Source: Candidatus Alistipes stercoravium
Lineage (GTDB): Bacteria > Bacteroidota > Bacteroidia > Bacteroidales > Rikenellaceae
Reading direction: 5' to 3'
Length of the DNA: 64,000 nucleotides
Assembly: GCA_019119615.1 (NCBI GenBank)
Contig: DWWQ01000059.1
Span: 26,542-90,541, forward strand
Positions 53,394 to 61,516 of this stretch are shown here, one piece after another. The notes under the pieces are model-generated. The model was given only the letters and a program-made list of their open reading frames with translations, did not search any database and was not told where the DNA came from. Every line of letters starts with the position of its first letter. Positions within the stretch are counted from its first letter, which is position 1. The position numbers and the translations under genes are program-made.

Positions 53394-54404
53394 ATGCTGA
53401 AAAAGTACCTTTGGGGGGCCTTCGCCGCGCTTTTTGCAGCGGGGTGCGCGGGCCCCGGAACGGAGGATGACTATACGGTCGTGGACGGCACGATGCTCGG
53501 CACGACGCTGCACATCGTGGCCGACGTCCCGCAGACGAGTGCGCAGGAACTTTACGCCGCCGTCATGGAGCTCGACCGCGAGGCCAAGGCGTCGATGTCG
53601 ATCTTCGATCCGACGTCGCTGTTGAGCCGCCTGAACCGCAACGAGACGGACAGCGTCGATCGCCATATCGCCTTCAACCTCCGCCTGGCGGACAGCATCG
53701 GGGCGTTGAGCGGCGGCTGCTACGACGTAACGGTCAAGCCGCTGGTCGAGGCGTGGGGCTTTGCCGGACGCGAGGCCGAGGCGCACCCGAACATCGATTC
53801 GATCCTGACGTTCGTCGGGCGCGACAAGGTGCGCATCGTGGAGGGGCGTCTGGTGAAGAGCGATCCGCGCGTGCAGCTTGATTTCAACTCGGTGGCCAAG
53901 GGCTATACGGTCGATCTGCTGGCGGCGCTCGTCGAGCGCCACGGCGCACGGAACTACATCGTGGACATCGGCGGCGAGATCCGCTGCCGGGGCGTGAACC
54001 GCGAGGGCAAGGCGTGGCGCATCGGCGTCGAGACCCCCTTCGACGGCAACATGAGCGACGGCCGCTACCTGCAACGGCGCATCGCGATGCACGAGGGTGG
54101 CATGGCCACCTCGGGCAACTACCGCCGTTACTACCTCGATGCCGAGGGGCACAAGGTGGCTCATACGATCGACCCCCGTACGGGGCGCAGCGCCCTTTCG
54201 CGGCTGCTGTCCGTTACGGTCGTGGCGCCCACCTGCGCCGAGGCCGATGCCCTGGGCACGATGTTCCTGGCGATGGGTGCCGACGAGGCCCTGAAGCGGG
54301 TTGCGGAGATGCCCGGCATGAAGGCCTACTTCATCCTGGCCGGCGAGGGCGACCGTTACGAGGAGTATGTCTCCCCGGCCATGGAGCAGCTGATTTTGAA
54401 ATAA
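53394..54404 (+). CDS. apbE: FAD:protein FMN transferase lipoprotein
   Basis: A 336-aa ApbE that transfers FMN to Thr of flavoproteins such as Nqr/Rnf subunits in the periplasm. ATG 53394 gives a lipobox (LWGAFAALFAAGC, Cys17). Motifs are GTMLGTTLHI near residue 35, the FAD-binding QLDFNSVAKGYTVD near 162, YIVDIGGEIRCRG near 185, GGMATSGNYRRYY, HTIDPRTG, and the metal-binding ADALGTMFLAMG near 282. No Nqr or Rnf genes are in the window. The lipid kinase follows after 45 bp. Confidence 0.95.
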   Translation: MLKKYLWGAFAALFAAGCAGPGTEDDYTVVDGTMLGTTLHIVADVPQTSAQELYAAVMELDREAKASMSIFDPTSLLSRLNRNETDSVDRHIAFNLRLADSIGALSGGCYDVTVKPLVEAWGFAGREAEAHPNIDSILTFVGRDKVRIVEGRLVKSDPRVQLDFNSVAKGYTVDLLAALVERHGARNYIVDIGGEIRCRGVNREGKAWRIGVETPFDGNMSDGRYLQRRIAMHEGGMATSGNYRRYYLDAEGHKVAHTIDPRTGRSALSRLLSVTVVAPTCAEADALGTMFLAMGADEALKRVAEMPGMKAYFILAGEGDRYEEYVSPAMEQLILK

Positions 54405-54449
54405 AAAACCGACCCGTCGAGTGGGTCCGATTAAAGAGGAATACAAACC

Positions 54450-55319
54450 ATGAAAAGTGCCGTTTTGCTCTATAACCCGCAGTCGGGCAAGGGGAAAATC
54501 GACATTCAGATCGAAGAGCTCTGCACGGTTTTCCGTGCCTATGGATACGACATCCGTCCGCAGGAGATCGATTTCAACAGGAATCCCTTCGAGGGGAACG
54601 AGTCCGTCTCGCTGATGGTGGTCGCCGGCGGCGACGGGACCCTGAATTTTGCGCTCAACGCCATGAAACGCTCGGGGCTCGATATCCCCTTCGGCGTGAT
54701 TCCGGCCGGCACGGCCAACGACTTTGCCGGGGCGTTGGGCATGTCGCGCAAGCCGCTCGAAGCGGCCCGGCAGATTGCGCAGGGGGTCGAGGAGCAGGTC
54801 GATTGCGGCTGTGTGAACGGCATCTATTTCGTCAATGTCTTCAGTTTCGGCATCTTCACCACCACCTCGCAGCGTACGCCCGACGAGCGCAAGCACCTCA
54901 TCGGCAAGCTGGCTTACATCATCGAGGGGGTCAAGGAGGTGAGCTCCATGCACGCCGTGCCGCTCGAGATCGAGGCTGACGGCGAGCGTTTCGACCTGCG
55001 TTCGCTCATGGTGCTCATCTTCAACGGCGAGACGGCCGGGGGGTTCCCCCTGGCGCGGCGATCGTCGATCAAGGACGGCCTGCTGGACTGCATCCTGCTC
55101 GAGAAACGCGACCTGCTGCGTTCGACGCTGGCCATGGGACAATACCTGCTGGGCGGCAATCCGAAGATCGTGCGCCACCTTCAGGCCCGGCGGATCGAGA
55201 TCCGTTCGACGGTCAATGAACCGACCGATGTGGACGGACAGCGGGGCGCGGAATTTCCGCTACATATCGAGTGCATCGCGGGCGGCCTGCGGGTTTTCTG
55301 CCCGCCGTCGGCGGAATAA
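54450..55319 (+). CDS. Diacylglycerol kinase-like (YegS/BmrU) lipid kinase
   Basis: A 289-aa soluble lipid kinase of the DAGK catalytic family. The ATP-site motif VVAGGDGTLNFALNAM (about residues 50-65) and GVIPAGTANDFAGALG (about 75-90) are clear, and the C-terminal beta-domain has DGLLDCILLEK and the family's NEPTDVDGQRGAEFPLHIE (read as DVDGQRG and PLHIE). It phosphorylates diacylglycerol or a related lipid at the inner membrane. It sits close behind apbE, probably co-transcribed. Confidence 0.92.
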   Translation: MKSAVLLYNPQSGKGKIDIQIEELCTVFRAYGYDIRPQEIDFNRNPFEGNESVSLMVVAGGDGTLNFALNAMKRSGLDIPFGVIPAGTANDFAGALGMSRKPLEAARQIAQGVEEQVDCGCVNGIYFVNVFSFGIFTTTSQRTPDERKHLIGKLAYIIEGVKEVSSMHAVPLEIEADGERFDLRSLMVLIFNGETAGGFPLARRSSIKDGLLDCILLEKRDLLRSTLAMGQYLLGGNPKIVRHLQARRIEIRSTVNEPTDVDGQRGAEFPLHIECIAGGLRVFCPPSAE

Positions 55320-55324
55320 CGTCC

Positions 55325-55442
55325 GCGGCGGCAGGGGAGCCGTCTGTTCCGGGTGCTTTTCCCGCGGCGGTAGGGGTGTCGTCTGTTCCGGAGCTTTTTC
55401 CGGAGGTGGCAGGGTGCTGTCTGTCCCGGGTGCTTTTCCCCG
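55325..55442. repeat. Three 39-40-bp tandem repeats, each hairpin-forming
   Basis: Units start at 55325, 55364 and 55403, with a partial fourth at 55443. Consensus features are GCGGYGGYAGGGG, then GTCTGTTCCGGG, TGCTTTT and CCCG. Each unit can fold a CCGGG/CCCGG-type stem around a TGCTTTT loop. They lie between the lipid kinase stop and the AraC promoter and code for nothing recognisable. Confidence 0.75.
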
Positions 55443-55467
55443 GAGGCGGCGGTATAATATCCGGATT

Positions 55468-55498
55468 TTGGATATTTGGTTGAAAATTGTTATATTTG
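55468..55498 (+). promoter_or_regulatory. Promoter of the AraC-family gene
   Basis: TTG (55468-55470), 20-nt spacer, TATATTTG (55491-55498): consensus Bacteroidetes promoter, 26 bp before ATG 55524. Confidence 0.7.
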
Positions 55499-55523
55499 TC
55501 CGAACAGCAACGCAGTGAGTGAT

Positions 55524-56447
55524 ATGATGGAGTACGGAAAGACGAGAAAAGGTGCGCCCGGAAGCGGGCGCGAAGGGTTGCACAAGGTATCGATCTCCCG
55601 GATCAAGAAGGAGATGAGCGACGTGTCCTATCTGTCGGATGATCTGGTGATCACCGCCCTGTCGGCCCGGAACAACACGACGGCCGACTATCCTGCGGCG
55701 ATCGACGGTTTCTCGGCCGTCATCATGATGGCCGGCGAAGCGACCGTGTCGATCGACATGCAGACCTATCAGGTCCGGCCCAACAACATCGTCCTCATCA
55801 ATCCCAACAGCATCATCCGCACGGTGAAGTGCTCGTCGAATGCCGCGGCCTATTTCGTGGCCTTCTCCAAGTCGTTCGTCAATGAGGTTCAGATCGACCT
55901 TTCGACCTCGCTGCCCGTCTACATGCGTATCGGCAAGGCCCCGGTTCTGGAGGTCTCGGCGGAGGACGTGAGCGAGATCCGGCAGCTGTTCCAGCTCATC
56001 AAGGCGATGCTCCGCAGCGACAAGGAGCGTTACCGCAGCGAGATCATCCGTTCGCTCTTCACCACGGCCTTCTACATCATTACGGAGATCAACCAGCGGG
56101 ACCGTCAGGTCGAGCAGAAACAGGGCCGCTGCGAGGTGCTCTTCAACGAGTTCATGACCCTGCTGCAGCAGTACAGCAAGCGCGAGCGCAACGTGAGTTT
56201 CTATGCCCGGCAGCTCAACATCACGCCCAAGTACCTCTCCTCGGTGGTCAAGGAGGTGAGCGGCAAGACGGCGGCGCGGTGGATCGACGAGTCGGTGATT
56301 CTCGAAGCCAAGTCGCTGCTCAAGTATTCGGGCATGAGCATCCAGGAGATCGCCTACCACCTGAACTTTTCGACGCAGTCCTTCTTCGGCAAATATTTCA
56401 AGCAGCATACCGGCACCTCGCCGTCGCGCTACAAGCGCCAGCGGTAA
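55524..56447 (+). CDS. AraC-family transcriptional regulator
   Basis: A 307-aa cytoplasmic regulator. The N-terminal half is a cupin-type sensing domain (GFSAVIMMAGEATVSID, VRPNNIVLINPNSI). The C-terminal 100 residues hold two helix-turn-helix units, VSFYARQLNITPKYLSSVVKEVSG and MSIQEIAYHLNFSTQSFFGKYFKQHTG (core motifs LNITPKYLS and LNFSTQSFFGKYFK). It has its own promoter and is convergent with the glycogen operon. The target genes and ligand are unknown. Confidence 0.93.
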   Translation: MMEYGKTRKGAPGSGREGLHKVSISRIKKEMSDVSYLSDDLVITALSARNNTTADYPAAIDGFSAVIMMAGEATVSIDMQTYQVRPNNIVLINPNSIIRTVKCSSNAAAYFVAFSKSFVNEVQIDLSTSLPVYMRIGKAPVLEVSAEDVSEIRQLFQLIKAMLRSDKERYRSEIIRSLFTTAFYIITEINQRDRQVEQKQGRCEVLFNEFMTLLQQYSKRERNVSFYARQLNITPKYLSSVVKEVSGKTAARWIDESVILEAKSLLKYSGMSIQEIAYHLNFSTQSFFGKYFKQHTGTSPSRYKRQR

Positions 56448-56521
56448 AGGAACGTGCCGCGGCCGGATGCAGCCGCGGCATGTTTGCGGAATACAGCGAA
56501 AGGAGATATAGGGAGATACAA

Positions 56522-56552
56522 ACGGAGCGGCCCCGCAGGGAGGCCGCTCCGT
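56522..56552. terminator. Terminator between the AraC gene and GH57
   Basis: ACGGAGCGGCC-(9 nt)-GGCCGCTCCGT followed by TTCGTTTT on the plus strand; an 11-bp perfect stem between convergent genes. Confidence 0.75.
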
Positions 56553-56580
56553 TTCGTTTTCCGGAAGCTCCGGCGCCGGA

Positions 56581-57795
56581 CTATTTCGTCTTGGCTGCCT
56601 TGGCCGCTACGGCCTTGTCCAACTCGATGATGAAGTCCGAAAGGACATTCATGTAGTTGATGAAGGCGTCGTAGGCCGAGTCGTAGGGGTTGAAATAGGA
56701 GTGCACGTCGCCGTCCGAGAGCCACTTCGTCGCCATGTAGTAGAAGTGGTCGGAGGTCTGCATGAAGCTCCAGACATAGTCGAAGTCGGCGCTCTTGAGC
56801 GCTGCGATCTTCTCCTTCTGGGCGTAGAGCTTCGAGAAGGCCTCGTTCTGGAGCTCATTGCCGAGCCATGCCGTAACGTCGCGCTCCTCGTCGGCCCACG
56901 ACATCACATGCGGGCAGTGGAGCACCGAGACGGGCTGGTACTTCTTGGCCGCCTCGCTGACGGTGGCGAACTCCAGGCCGTTCTTCTTGGCGAGGATGGC
57001 CTTCGGCAGGGCGCGCATGAACTCGAAGATACCCGTATCGGCAGCCTGGTGCTCGCCGAAGGTCTCGTAGTCCATGAAGAGGTTGATGACCTCGCCGGGC
57101 GTTTCGTCCGAGGCGATCCACTTCACATACTTCTCCGCCGTGAGGGGCCACTGGTCCCAGCTGCGGTTCGAGAAGCGGAAGGCGATGTCGTCCGAGAGCT
57201 TGTAGTTGCGCAGCAGCAGCCGCAGCTTCTGGTCCACGGCGTTGGCGTAGACGTAGTTGGGCGACTTCCATCCGAGGACGTGCTTGGCGCCTTCGGCCAG
57301 CATCGTACGGAATCCCATGCCGGCGACCATGGCGCCGATATCGTCCGAATAGATGAGCTCCGTGTTGCGGAAGGCCGTGGGCTTTACGCCGAACTCCTTT
57401 TTCATGAGGTTCATGTGGAGTTTCACCTGCTGGGTGAAGTCCTCCTTCGAGGCGAGCGACGCCAGCGAGTGGGAGTAGGTCTCGGCGAGGAACTCCACGC
57501 AACCCGTGGCGGCGAGCTCCTTGAACGATTCGAGCACCTCGGGGGCGTAGGCCCGGAACTGCTCGACGGCGATGCCGGTGATCGAGAACGAGCAGCGGAA
57601 CTTGCCCTTGTTCTCCTTGATGAGCTTCAGCAGCAGGGCGTTCATCGGCAGGTAGCACTGGCGTGCCACCTTCTGCATGATGGAGCGGTTTGTGAGGTCG
57701 TCCAGGTAGTTGTGGTCCTTGCCCATGTTGAAGAAGCGGTATTTCTTCAGACGCCAGGGCTGGTGTACCTGGAAGTACAGACAGACGGTTTTCAT
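56581..57795 (-). CDS. GH57-family alpha-glucan hydrolase or transferase
   Basis: A 404-aa cytoplasmic GH57 enzyme (alpha-amylase, 4-alpha-glucanotransferase or similar). The five GH57 regions are visible: FQVHQPW near residue 9 (His), SFSITGIAVEQ near 70, FRNTELIYSDD near 142 with nucleophile Glu, FMDYETFGEHQ near 240 with general-acid Asp, and the C-terminal LYAQKEKIAALKSADF helix. It is the last gene of the minus-strand operon, 13 bp after the glycosyltransferase. A role in glycogen trimming or remodelling follows from context. Confidence 0.92.
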   Translation of the reverse strand: MKTVCLYFQVHQPWRLKKYRFFNMGKDHNYLDDLTNRSIMQKVARQCYLPMNALLLKLIKENKGKFRCSFSITGIAVEQFRAYAPEVLESFKELAATGCVEFLAETYSHSLASLASKEDFTQQVKLHMNLMKKEFGVKPTAFRNTELIYSDDIGAMVAGMGFRTMLAEGAKHVLGWKSPNYVYANAVDQKLRLLLRNYKLSDDIAFRFSNRSWDQWPLTAEKYVKWIASDETPGEVINLFMDYETFGEHQAADTGIFEFMRALPKAILAKKNGLEFATVSEAAKKYQPVSVLHCPHVMSWADEERDVTAWLGNELQNEAFSKLYAQKEKIAALKSADFDYVWSFMQTSDHFYYMATKWLSDGDVHSYFNPYDSAYDAFINYMNVLSDFIIELDKAVAAKAAKTK

Positions 57796-57808
57796 AATAG
57801 GTGGGGTG

Positions 57809-59128
57809 TTATTTATTTTGTTTTTGATTCTCTTCGATCGCTGCCTCGTAGACCGTCTTGATCTTGGCTGCGGCGTCGTTCCATTTGAGGTTGGTAACCT
57901 CCTCGAGACCCTTCGAGGCGAACATCTGGCCCAGTGCGGGGTATTTGACCAGCGCGTAGATGGCGTCGGCCAGGGCGTCCACGTCCCAGTAATCGACCTT
58001 CACGGCGTAGTCGAGCACCTCGGCCACACCGCTCTGCTTGGAGATGATCACCGGCACGTTCGAGCGCATGGCCTCCAGGGGCGAGATGCCGAAGGGTTCC
58101 GAAACCGAAGGCATGACGTAGACATCCGACAGCTGGAACATCTTGTGCACGTCCTCGCCGCGGAGGAATCCCGTGAAATGGAATCGGTCGGCGATTCCGA
58201 GGCGTGCGACGCGGCGGATGACGTGGTTCATCATGTCGCCCGATCCGGCCATCACGAAACGGACATCCGGAAGGCGCTTGAGCACCTTGGCGGCAGCCTC
58301 GACGAAGTAGTCGGGCCCCTTCTGGTAGGTGATGCGTCCGAGGAAGGTTACGATCTTGTCCTTGACGCCGCGCTCGGGAACGGCACTCGCATGTTCGGCG
58401 AAGCGTACGGCGTTGTGGACCGTTACGACCTTTTCGGCGGGGATTCCGTAGCGCGAAACGACGATGTTGCGCGTGAGGTTCGAAACGGAGATCACCCGGT
58501 CGGCGGCCTCCATGCCGGCGCGCTCGATGGCATAGACCTGCGTGTTGATGTTCTCGCCGCTGCGGTCGAACTCCGTGGCGTGCATGTGTACGACGAGCGG
58601 CTTGCCCGATACGCGCTTGGCAGCGATTCCGGCGTAGTAGGTAAGCCAGTCGTGGGCGTGGATCACGTCGAACTGCCCCTCCAGCTCCCGGGCAACCTGC
58701 GCTGCGACAACGGCATAGCGGGCCACCTCCTCCATGAGGTTCGCACCGTACTTGCCGGAGAAGGTGTAGCGCTCCTTCCAGGCGTCGGTCGTCGTCCAGG
58801 TCGTCTGGCCCGTCTTCACATACTTTTCATGATAGGCATCATACTCTTCGGGGGAGATGTAGGGGACCATGTTCGAATCGATCTGGATGAATGACATCCG
58901 CTTCAACACATCGTCCGCACCGCTTCCGGTAGCGCCGTAAATGGCCTCGACGTCGCTGGCGTTGAGTACCCGCGTGAAACGCTGGTCCTCGTCGCCGTAG
59001 GCGTGCGGAACGACGAAGGTTACGTCCACGCCGTTGCGTGCCAGTCCGCGGGTCATTCCGTAACAGGCCGTTCCCAAACCTCCCGCAATGTGGGGCGGAA
59101 ACTCCCAACCGAACATTAAAACTCTCAT
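57809..59128 (-). CDS. GT4/GT5-type glycosyltransferase, probable glycogen synthase
   Basis: A 439-aa GT-B glycosyltransferase. ATG 59128 gives MRVLMFGWEFPPHIAGGLGT, the starch/glycogen-synthase-like nucleotide-sugar loop. Further motifs are HAHDWLTYYAG near 150 and the C-terminal domain with FLGRITYQKGPDYFVEA and MPSVSEPFGISPLEAM (Glu donor ligand, about residue 350). It lies between the debranching enzyme and GH57, 13 bp from the latter. In Bacteroidetes this operon partner is commonly the glycogen synthase, but a donor other than ADP- or UDP-glucose cannot be excluded. Confidence 0.88.
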   Translation of the reverse strand: MRVLMFGWEFPPHIAGGLGTACYGMTRGLARNGVDVTFVVPHAYGDEDQRFTRVLNASDVEAIYGATGSGADDVLKRMSFIQIDSNMVPYISPEEYDAYHEKYVKTGQTTWTTTDAWKERYTFSGKYGANLMEEVARYAVVAAQVARELEGQFDVIHAHDWLTYYAGIAAKRVSGKPLVVHMHATEFDRSGENINTQVYAIERAGMEAADRVISVSNLTRNIVVSRYGIPAEKVVTVHNAVRFAEHASAVPERGVKDKIVTFLGRITYQKGPDYFVEAAAKVLKRLPDVRFVMAGSGDMMNHVIRRVARLGIADRFHFTGFLRGEDVHKMFQLSDVYVMPSVSEPFGISPLEAMRSNVPVIISKQSGVAEVLDYAVKVDYWDVDALADAIYALVKYPALGQMFASKGLEEVTNLKWNDAAAKIKTVYEAAIEENQKQNK

Positions 59129-59288
59129 AATGAATTTGTTTTGTTTCTTTTCGTTGCCTGCGCGCGTCATTCTTTTATCGGAGATCCGTCTTTCCGGCCG
59201 GATTCTCCCTGCCGGGATCCGTCGTTTCGCGGAACTCCCCCCGTTCGTCGCAATTCACCTTCTCGTCTGCGCCCGGGCTCTTGTTGTT

Positions 59289-61415
59289 TTATTTCGTGGT
59301 TTTTCTTTTCGTCGCTGCCGATGCCGCGGTCTTCCGGGTCGTACTCTTCGTCGCGGCGGCACTCTTGGCCGGAGCCTTCTTTTCGGCCGGCGTCTTTTCG
59401 GCGCTCTTCCGTGCGGCGGGGCGCTTCGTTGCGGCCGGAGCGGCCGTTGCTGCCTTCGCCGTCCGTTTCTTCGGAGTGCCGGCCGCAGCCTTGTACGACT
59501 GTACCATGTGGTAGATCTCGAGGATCGCACCTACGCTCCAGGCCTGCGAGATGGCTCCGCGGGCCGCATAGGGGGGATCGGCGTCATAGAGCTCGCCGAT
59601 CGAGCCGATGCCGTAGGACTGGATCTCCTCCTCGAAGCCGGCGAGGATCTCCTCGGCGGTCGGGAGGTATGCGGCACCGTCGATTTCGAAGCAGGCACGG
59701 ACGTAGAACGACAGCAGCCAGGGCCATACCGAGCCGTTCTTGGCCGCGAAGTCGCGTTCCCGGGGCGTACCCTCCTGCGAACCCTTGTAGAGCGGGTTGC
59801 GCGGCGAGAGGGTCCGCAGGCCGCGGGGGGTCAGCAGGTGCTGGCGCACGGTGCGGATGACGTCGATGCGCGTCTGCTCGTCGATGGGCTTGTAGGGAAG
59901 GCTGCAGGCCAGGATCATGTTCGGGCGGATGTCGTCATTGGCGCCCTGCTCGTCCACATAGTCGGCCAGATAGCCCTCCGGCAGGAGGAATACCTCGCGG
60001 AATGCGCTTTCGATGCGGGCGGGAAGCGCCTCCCACTCCTTCTCGAAGGCTTTGTCCTTCTCCTTGCGGGCCAGTTCGAGCGCGTAGCATACGGCATTGT
60101 ACCACAAGGCATTCACCTCGACTTGATAGCCGTTGCGCGGTGTTACGGCCCGGCCGTCGATCGTCGAGTTCATCCACGTCAGGGCCTTGTTGTCTGCGGC
60201 GGCGTAGATAAGCCCGTTTTCGCGGAGGGCGACGCAGCCTGCGATGCCCTTGCGATAGGCCTCCAGCAGCTCCTTCATGACCTTTCCATAGCGTTTCCAG
60301 ACCTCGGCGGCTCCGAGCTGCTTCTCCAGGCGCTGCAGGGTCCAGAAGAACCACAGCGGGGCGTCGGCCGCGTCGGCCGCCGAAGCCGAGCCGGAGAACA
60401 TGCCGTCGCGCATCTCCCGCACCTGGGTGTCGAGCACGTCGATGCAGTCCTCCTTGTGGTCCTGTTCGAGGGTGATGCCGGGGAGTGCGACGAAGGTCTG
60501 GCGGCCCGAGACGCCGTGCCAGGGATATCCGGAGATCACCTCGGTGCGGTTGCCCGGGCGGCGGATCACGAACTGGCGGGCGGAGTGCTCGAGACAGCTC
60601 AAAAAGTCGATCTTGTGCGTGCGGCGGGCGATCGAGGCGGCGAAGACCTCCTCGATGGTCTTCGTCGAGCCCATCTCGTCGAGCGAGGCGGAGAAGATGA
60701 TGCTTTCACCCTTCTTGAGTTCCGTCTCGAAGTAACCCGTGGTCATCAGGTCCTCATGTCCTTCGTATCCGCGGGCGATATCCTGGAGATATTCGAAGTT
60801 GTAGTACCAGTCGGGTGCCGGGATAAACTCCGTGCCGGGCTTGCTCGTCTGCAGGTAGAGCCACGGGAAGGAGTCGTAGAGACGGCACTTCACGCCGTTC
60901 ACGGCCGGGTAGGAGTGCCCGTCGGCCTCCATGTTGGCATGCGTCAGGGCGTGCTTGTCGCGGAAGGCGAGGTAGGGACGCAGGCGCAGCCGGGTCTCCG
61001 AGTGGGCGTCGAGCAGCGTGTAACGGATCATCAGCTGGGTCCGTTTGTGGATCCAGAGCATCTCCTTGCGGAGGATCACGCCGCCGACGCGGTAGGTGAT
61101 CGACGGGGTGGGCGTGTATTCGAAGTCGGTGATGTACTTGTGCCCGCGCGGCTCGTACACACCCGGGAAGCGGTGCAGGGCCAGGTTGAACGACTGGTCG
61201 TGCTGGATGACGGTTTCATCGAGCGACGAGAGCAATACATAGGTCTTGTCGCTGTCGTCGATCGGGGCGACCATCAGTCCGTGGTATCTGCGCGTGTTGC
61301 AGCAGACGATGGTAGTGCTCATGTATCCGCCCATGCGGTCCGTCGAGAGCATCTCCCGCTGGAGCGAATACTCCAGGTTCCCCAATTCGCTTTTGTCGAA
61401 GGTAAGTGCTGACAT
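59289..61415 (-). CDS. Glycogen debranching enzyme with Lys/Ala-rich C-terminal tail
   Basis: A 708-aa amylo-alpha-1,6-glucosidase family (GH133-type) protein. The N-terminal glycogen-debranching domain shows NTRRYHGLMVAP near 40. The (alpha/alpha)6 catalytic domain shows SGYPWHGVSGRQTFVALPG near 295, TWMNSTIDGRAVTPRNGYQVEVNALWYNA (read as MNSTIDG and VEVNALWYN, near 415) and NGSVWPWLLSFYVRA near 590. The ordered fold ends near AWSVGAILEIYHMVQSYKAA. Residues 646-708 are an Ala/Lys/Thr/Pro tail (e.g. KRPAARKSAEKTPAEKKAPA) like histone H1 or AlgP repeats, which I do not know from other debranching enzymes. Confidence 0.92.
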   Translation of the reverse strand: MSALTFDKSELGNLEYSLQREMLSTDRMGGYMSTTIVCCNTRRYHGLMVAPIDDSDKTYVLLSSLDETVIQHDQSFNLALHRFPGVYEPRGHKYITDFEYTPTPSITYRVGGVILRKEMLWIHKRTQLMIRYTLLDAHSETRLRLRPYLAFRDKHALTHANMEADGHSYPAVNGVKCRLYDSFPWLYLQTSKPGTEFIPAPDWYYNFEYLQDIARGYEGHEDLMTTGYFETELKKGESIIFSASLDEMGSTKTIEEVFAASIARRTHKIDFLSCLEHSARQFVIRRPGNRTEVISGYPWHGVSGRQTFVALPGITLEQDHKEDCIDVLDTQVREMRDGMFSGSASAADAADAPLWFFWTLQRLEKQLGAAEVWKRYGKVMKELLEAYRKGIAGCVALRENGLIYAAADNKALTWMNSTIDGRAVTPRNGYQVEVNALWYNAVCYALELARKEKDKAFEKEWEALPARIESAFREVFLLPEGYLADYVDEQGANDDIRPNMILACSLPYKPIDEQTRIDVIRTVRQHLLTPRGLRTLSPRNPLYKGSQEGTPRERDFAAKNGSVWPWLLSFYVRACFEIDGAAYLPTAEEILAGFEEEIQSYGIGSIGELYDADPPYAARGAISQAWSVGAILEIYHMVQSYKAAAGTPKKRTAKAATAAPAATKRPAARKSAEKTPAEKKAPAKSAAATKSTTRKTAASAATKRKTTK

Positions 61416-61440
61416 ATGTTATAAAATACGTTTCGTCTTA

Positions 61441-61471
61441 TAAAGTTATTCAATTTTTCCAAAACCGGCAA
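61441..61471 (-). promoter_or_regulatory. Possible internal promoter before the debranching gene
   Basis: On the minus strand TTG (61471-61469), 20-nt spacer, TAACTTTA (61448-61441): one base off consensus. It would allow expression separate from the phosphorylase. Confidence 0.4.
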
Positions 61472-61516
61472 CCGAATCGCCGAAATTTTTGTTTTTTTTC
61501 GGCGCCGTGCGGAGGA

